Positions 5,778 to 6,399 of a stretch of 6,399 nucleotides of DNA are shown here, in pieces. The notes under the pieces are model-generated. The model ran no database searches. It was given only the letters and a program-made list of their open reading frames with translations, and was not told the DNA's origin. The translations under genes were made by a program, and so were the position numbers. The DNA is from an uncultured Carnobacterium sp. (GTDB lineage Bacteria; Bacillota; Bacilli; Lactobacillales; Aerococcaceae), in assembly GCA_937923125.1 (NCBI GenBank), contig CALALK010000236.1, forward strand, positions 1 to 6,399, in the 5' to 3' direction. How positions within the stretch are numbered: position 1 is the first letter of the stretch; the number at the start of each line of letters is the position of its first letter.

Positions 5778-6399
5778 TCTTTCTTTTTCTTCTTTACTAA
5801 TATCTCGAACTAACTCTCCACGGTGCAGAACTATTATTCTGTTTCCATATTTGACTGCATCTTGAATATTATGAGTAATCATTAAAGCTGTTAAATTTTT
5901 CTCTTCAATTTTCTCTCGAGTAAGCTCCATTATTTTCTTCTGTGTTTTCGGGTCAAGTGCAGCAGTGTGTTCATCAAGAAGTAAAAGTTTAGGTGTTGTC
6001 ATAGTTGCCATTAAAAGTGCAATAGCTTGACGTTGACCTCCAGATAAAAGACCCATTTCACTATCTAATCTATCTTCAAGACCTAAGTCTAAAGTTGATA
6101 ATAACTCTTTAAATAGCTTTCTATCTTCTTTTGTCGTACCTACTTTAAAACCTCTAGTTTTTCCACGACGAAGCGCTAAAGACATATTTTGTGCTACAGT
6201 CATACGAGGAGCTGTTCCATCAAGTGGATTTTGGAAAACTCTACTAATAAACCCAGCTCTCTTATGTTCTACTATACTACTTACATCTTTTCCTTCAATT
6301 AAAATTTCTCCACCATCTAGCGAAAACGAACCTGCTAGTGCATTAAGAAAAGTCGATTTCCCTGCCCCATTTCCTCCAAGAATAGTAATAAAATCGCCA
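5124..6399 (-). CDS. In-frame fusion: ABC-transporter ATPase joined to the C-terminal part of YhaN (5' end outside window)
   Basis: The frame is open from the window edge to TAA at 5124-5126, giving 424 visible residues. The Met at 6201-6203 is internal and follows GTAPR of the ABC fold. Part one is a COG1101-type ABC ATPase: Walker A GGNGAGKS (visible residues 8-15), Q-loop FQNP (about 55-58), signature LSGGQ (118-122), Walker B LLLLDE (138-143), H-loop MITHN (H176). Up to about residue 205 it lacks only the last ~15 residues normal for the family. Part two is the end of YhaN, an SbcC/Rad50-like ATPase: a coiled-coil stretch, SRLTMGQYTKI, a second signature LSKGALDQLYVAIR and a second Walker B PVLIDDGFVNFD. 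No stop or frameshift separates them. YhaN proteins are ~900 residues, so most of YhaN is missing. Either a deletion/recombination fused two genes, or the contig is misassembled. A working fused transporter ATPase is possible but unproven. Confidence 0.75.
   Translation of the reverse strand, partial: GDFITILGGNGAGKSTFLNALAGSFSLDGGEILIEGKDVSSIVEHKRAGFISRVFQNPLDGTAPRMTVAQNMSLALRRGKTRGFKVGTTKEDRKLFKELLSTLDLGLEDRLDSEMGLLSGGQRQAIALLMATMTTPKLLLLDEHTAALDPKTQKKIMELTREKIEEKNLTALMITHNIQDAVKYGNRIIVLHRGELVRDISKEEKERLERKTLEEEIQDESFTKAQLESKRKEVRDQLASTKTKAELLEEDDNAEALQLEADFERFEVQESIKDWATQVYAAKWILKQLEEKVPTRVPLILDEASRIFSRLTMGQYTKILLTDTQAKVLQANGQWMEAFYLSKGALDQLYVAIRFAFIFQLAKKMKIPVLIDDGFVNFDRERLSIMLELMEELSRVTQVFYFTTEVPLQLPKENVLKLGERERR
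5785..6399 (-). other. ABC-transporter ATPase portion of the fusion, 5' end outside window
   Basis: A nearly complete nucleotide-binding domain of the uncharacterised-transporter ATPase family COG1101, which in streptococci sits in three-gene operons with a substrate-binding lipoprotein and a permease (one such set has been called trpXYZ). Blocks seen: GDFITILGGNGAGKST, VFQNPLDGTAPRMTVAQN, LLSGGQRQAIALLMATM, LLLLDEHTAALDPKT and ALMITHNIQDAVKYGNR. It stops matching after about ISKEEKERL, where the family would end within some 15 more residues. About 30 N-terminal residues lie outside the window. Hand-counted GC over 5821-6180 is about 34%, lower than the YhaN part, which suggests a different source or history. 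Confidence 0.75.

Noticed and set aside
6201..6203. ATG as the start codon of the ABC/YhaN frame
   Set aside because: The frame remains open for 65 more codons to the window edge, and those codons encode a proper Walker A and Q-loop. The ATG is inside the ABC domain (GTAPRMTVAQN) and has no ribosome site.

Overview
The window looks like chromosome from a low-GC Gram-positive bacterium. AG-rich Shine-Dalgarno sites and compact operons support this, as does the gene set: YhaM exonuclease, a YhaN-type ATPase, a HypR-like Rrf2 regulator and an RclA/MerA-like flavoprotein. Protein style suggests Lactobacillales, possibly a Carnobacteriaceae/Granulicatella-like organism, but that placement rests on recollection and is weak. 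Every gene I can support lies on the minus strand, so transcription runs from high to low coordinates.

Layout in transcription order: (1) 6399-5124, one uninterrupted reading frame, open at the window edge. It joins nearly all of an ABC-transporter ATPase (Walker A, Q-loop, LSGGQ, Walker B and H-loop all present) to the C-terminal ~215 residues of a YhaN/SbcC-like DNA-repair ATPase. (2) 5120-4164, an intact yhaM 3'-5' exoribonuclease whose ribosome site lies in the last codons of the fusion. (3) 4074-3550, an unrecognised single-pass membrane-anchored protein, followed by a strong terminator. (4) A GNAT acetyltransferase (3429-2881) and a HIT-family protein (2869-2423), a two-gene unit with its own promoter and terminator. 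(5) An RclA/MerA-like flavin disulfide reductase (2298-931), tightly coupled to an Rrf2 regulator (922-500) whose cysteines C33, C98 and C139 match the pattern of Staphylococcus aureus HypR. A 12-7-12 inverted repeat sits just downstream of the -10 and is a good candidate operator. A GC-rich terminator ends the unit. (6) A small HigA-like XRE regulator (337-41) without an adjacent toxin inside the window. A dyad overlaps its promoter, and a perfect 30-bp palindrome lies on each side of the gene.

The two things most worth attention are the in-frame ABC ATPase::YhaN fusion, which coincides with a change in base composition (about 34% GC on the ABC side, about 42% on the YhaN side, hand count), and the self-contained HypR-RclA oxidant-defence module with its putative operator. 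The fusion may be a true rearrangement or an assembly chimera. The sequence alone cannot decide, and the answer affects how everything upstream of yhaM is read. No rRNA, tRNA, CRISPR array, insertion sequence or riboswitch was seen, and no intergenic gap exceeds about 165 bases.
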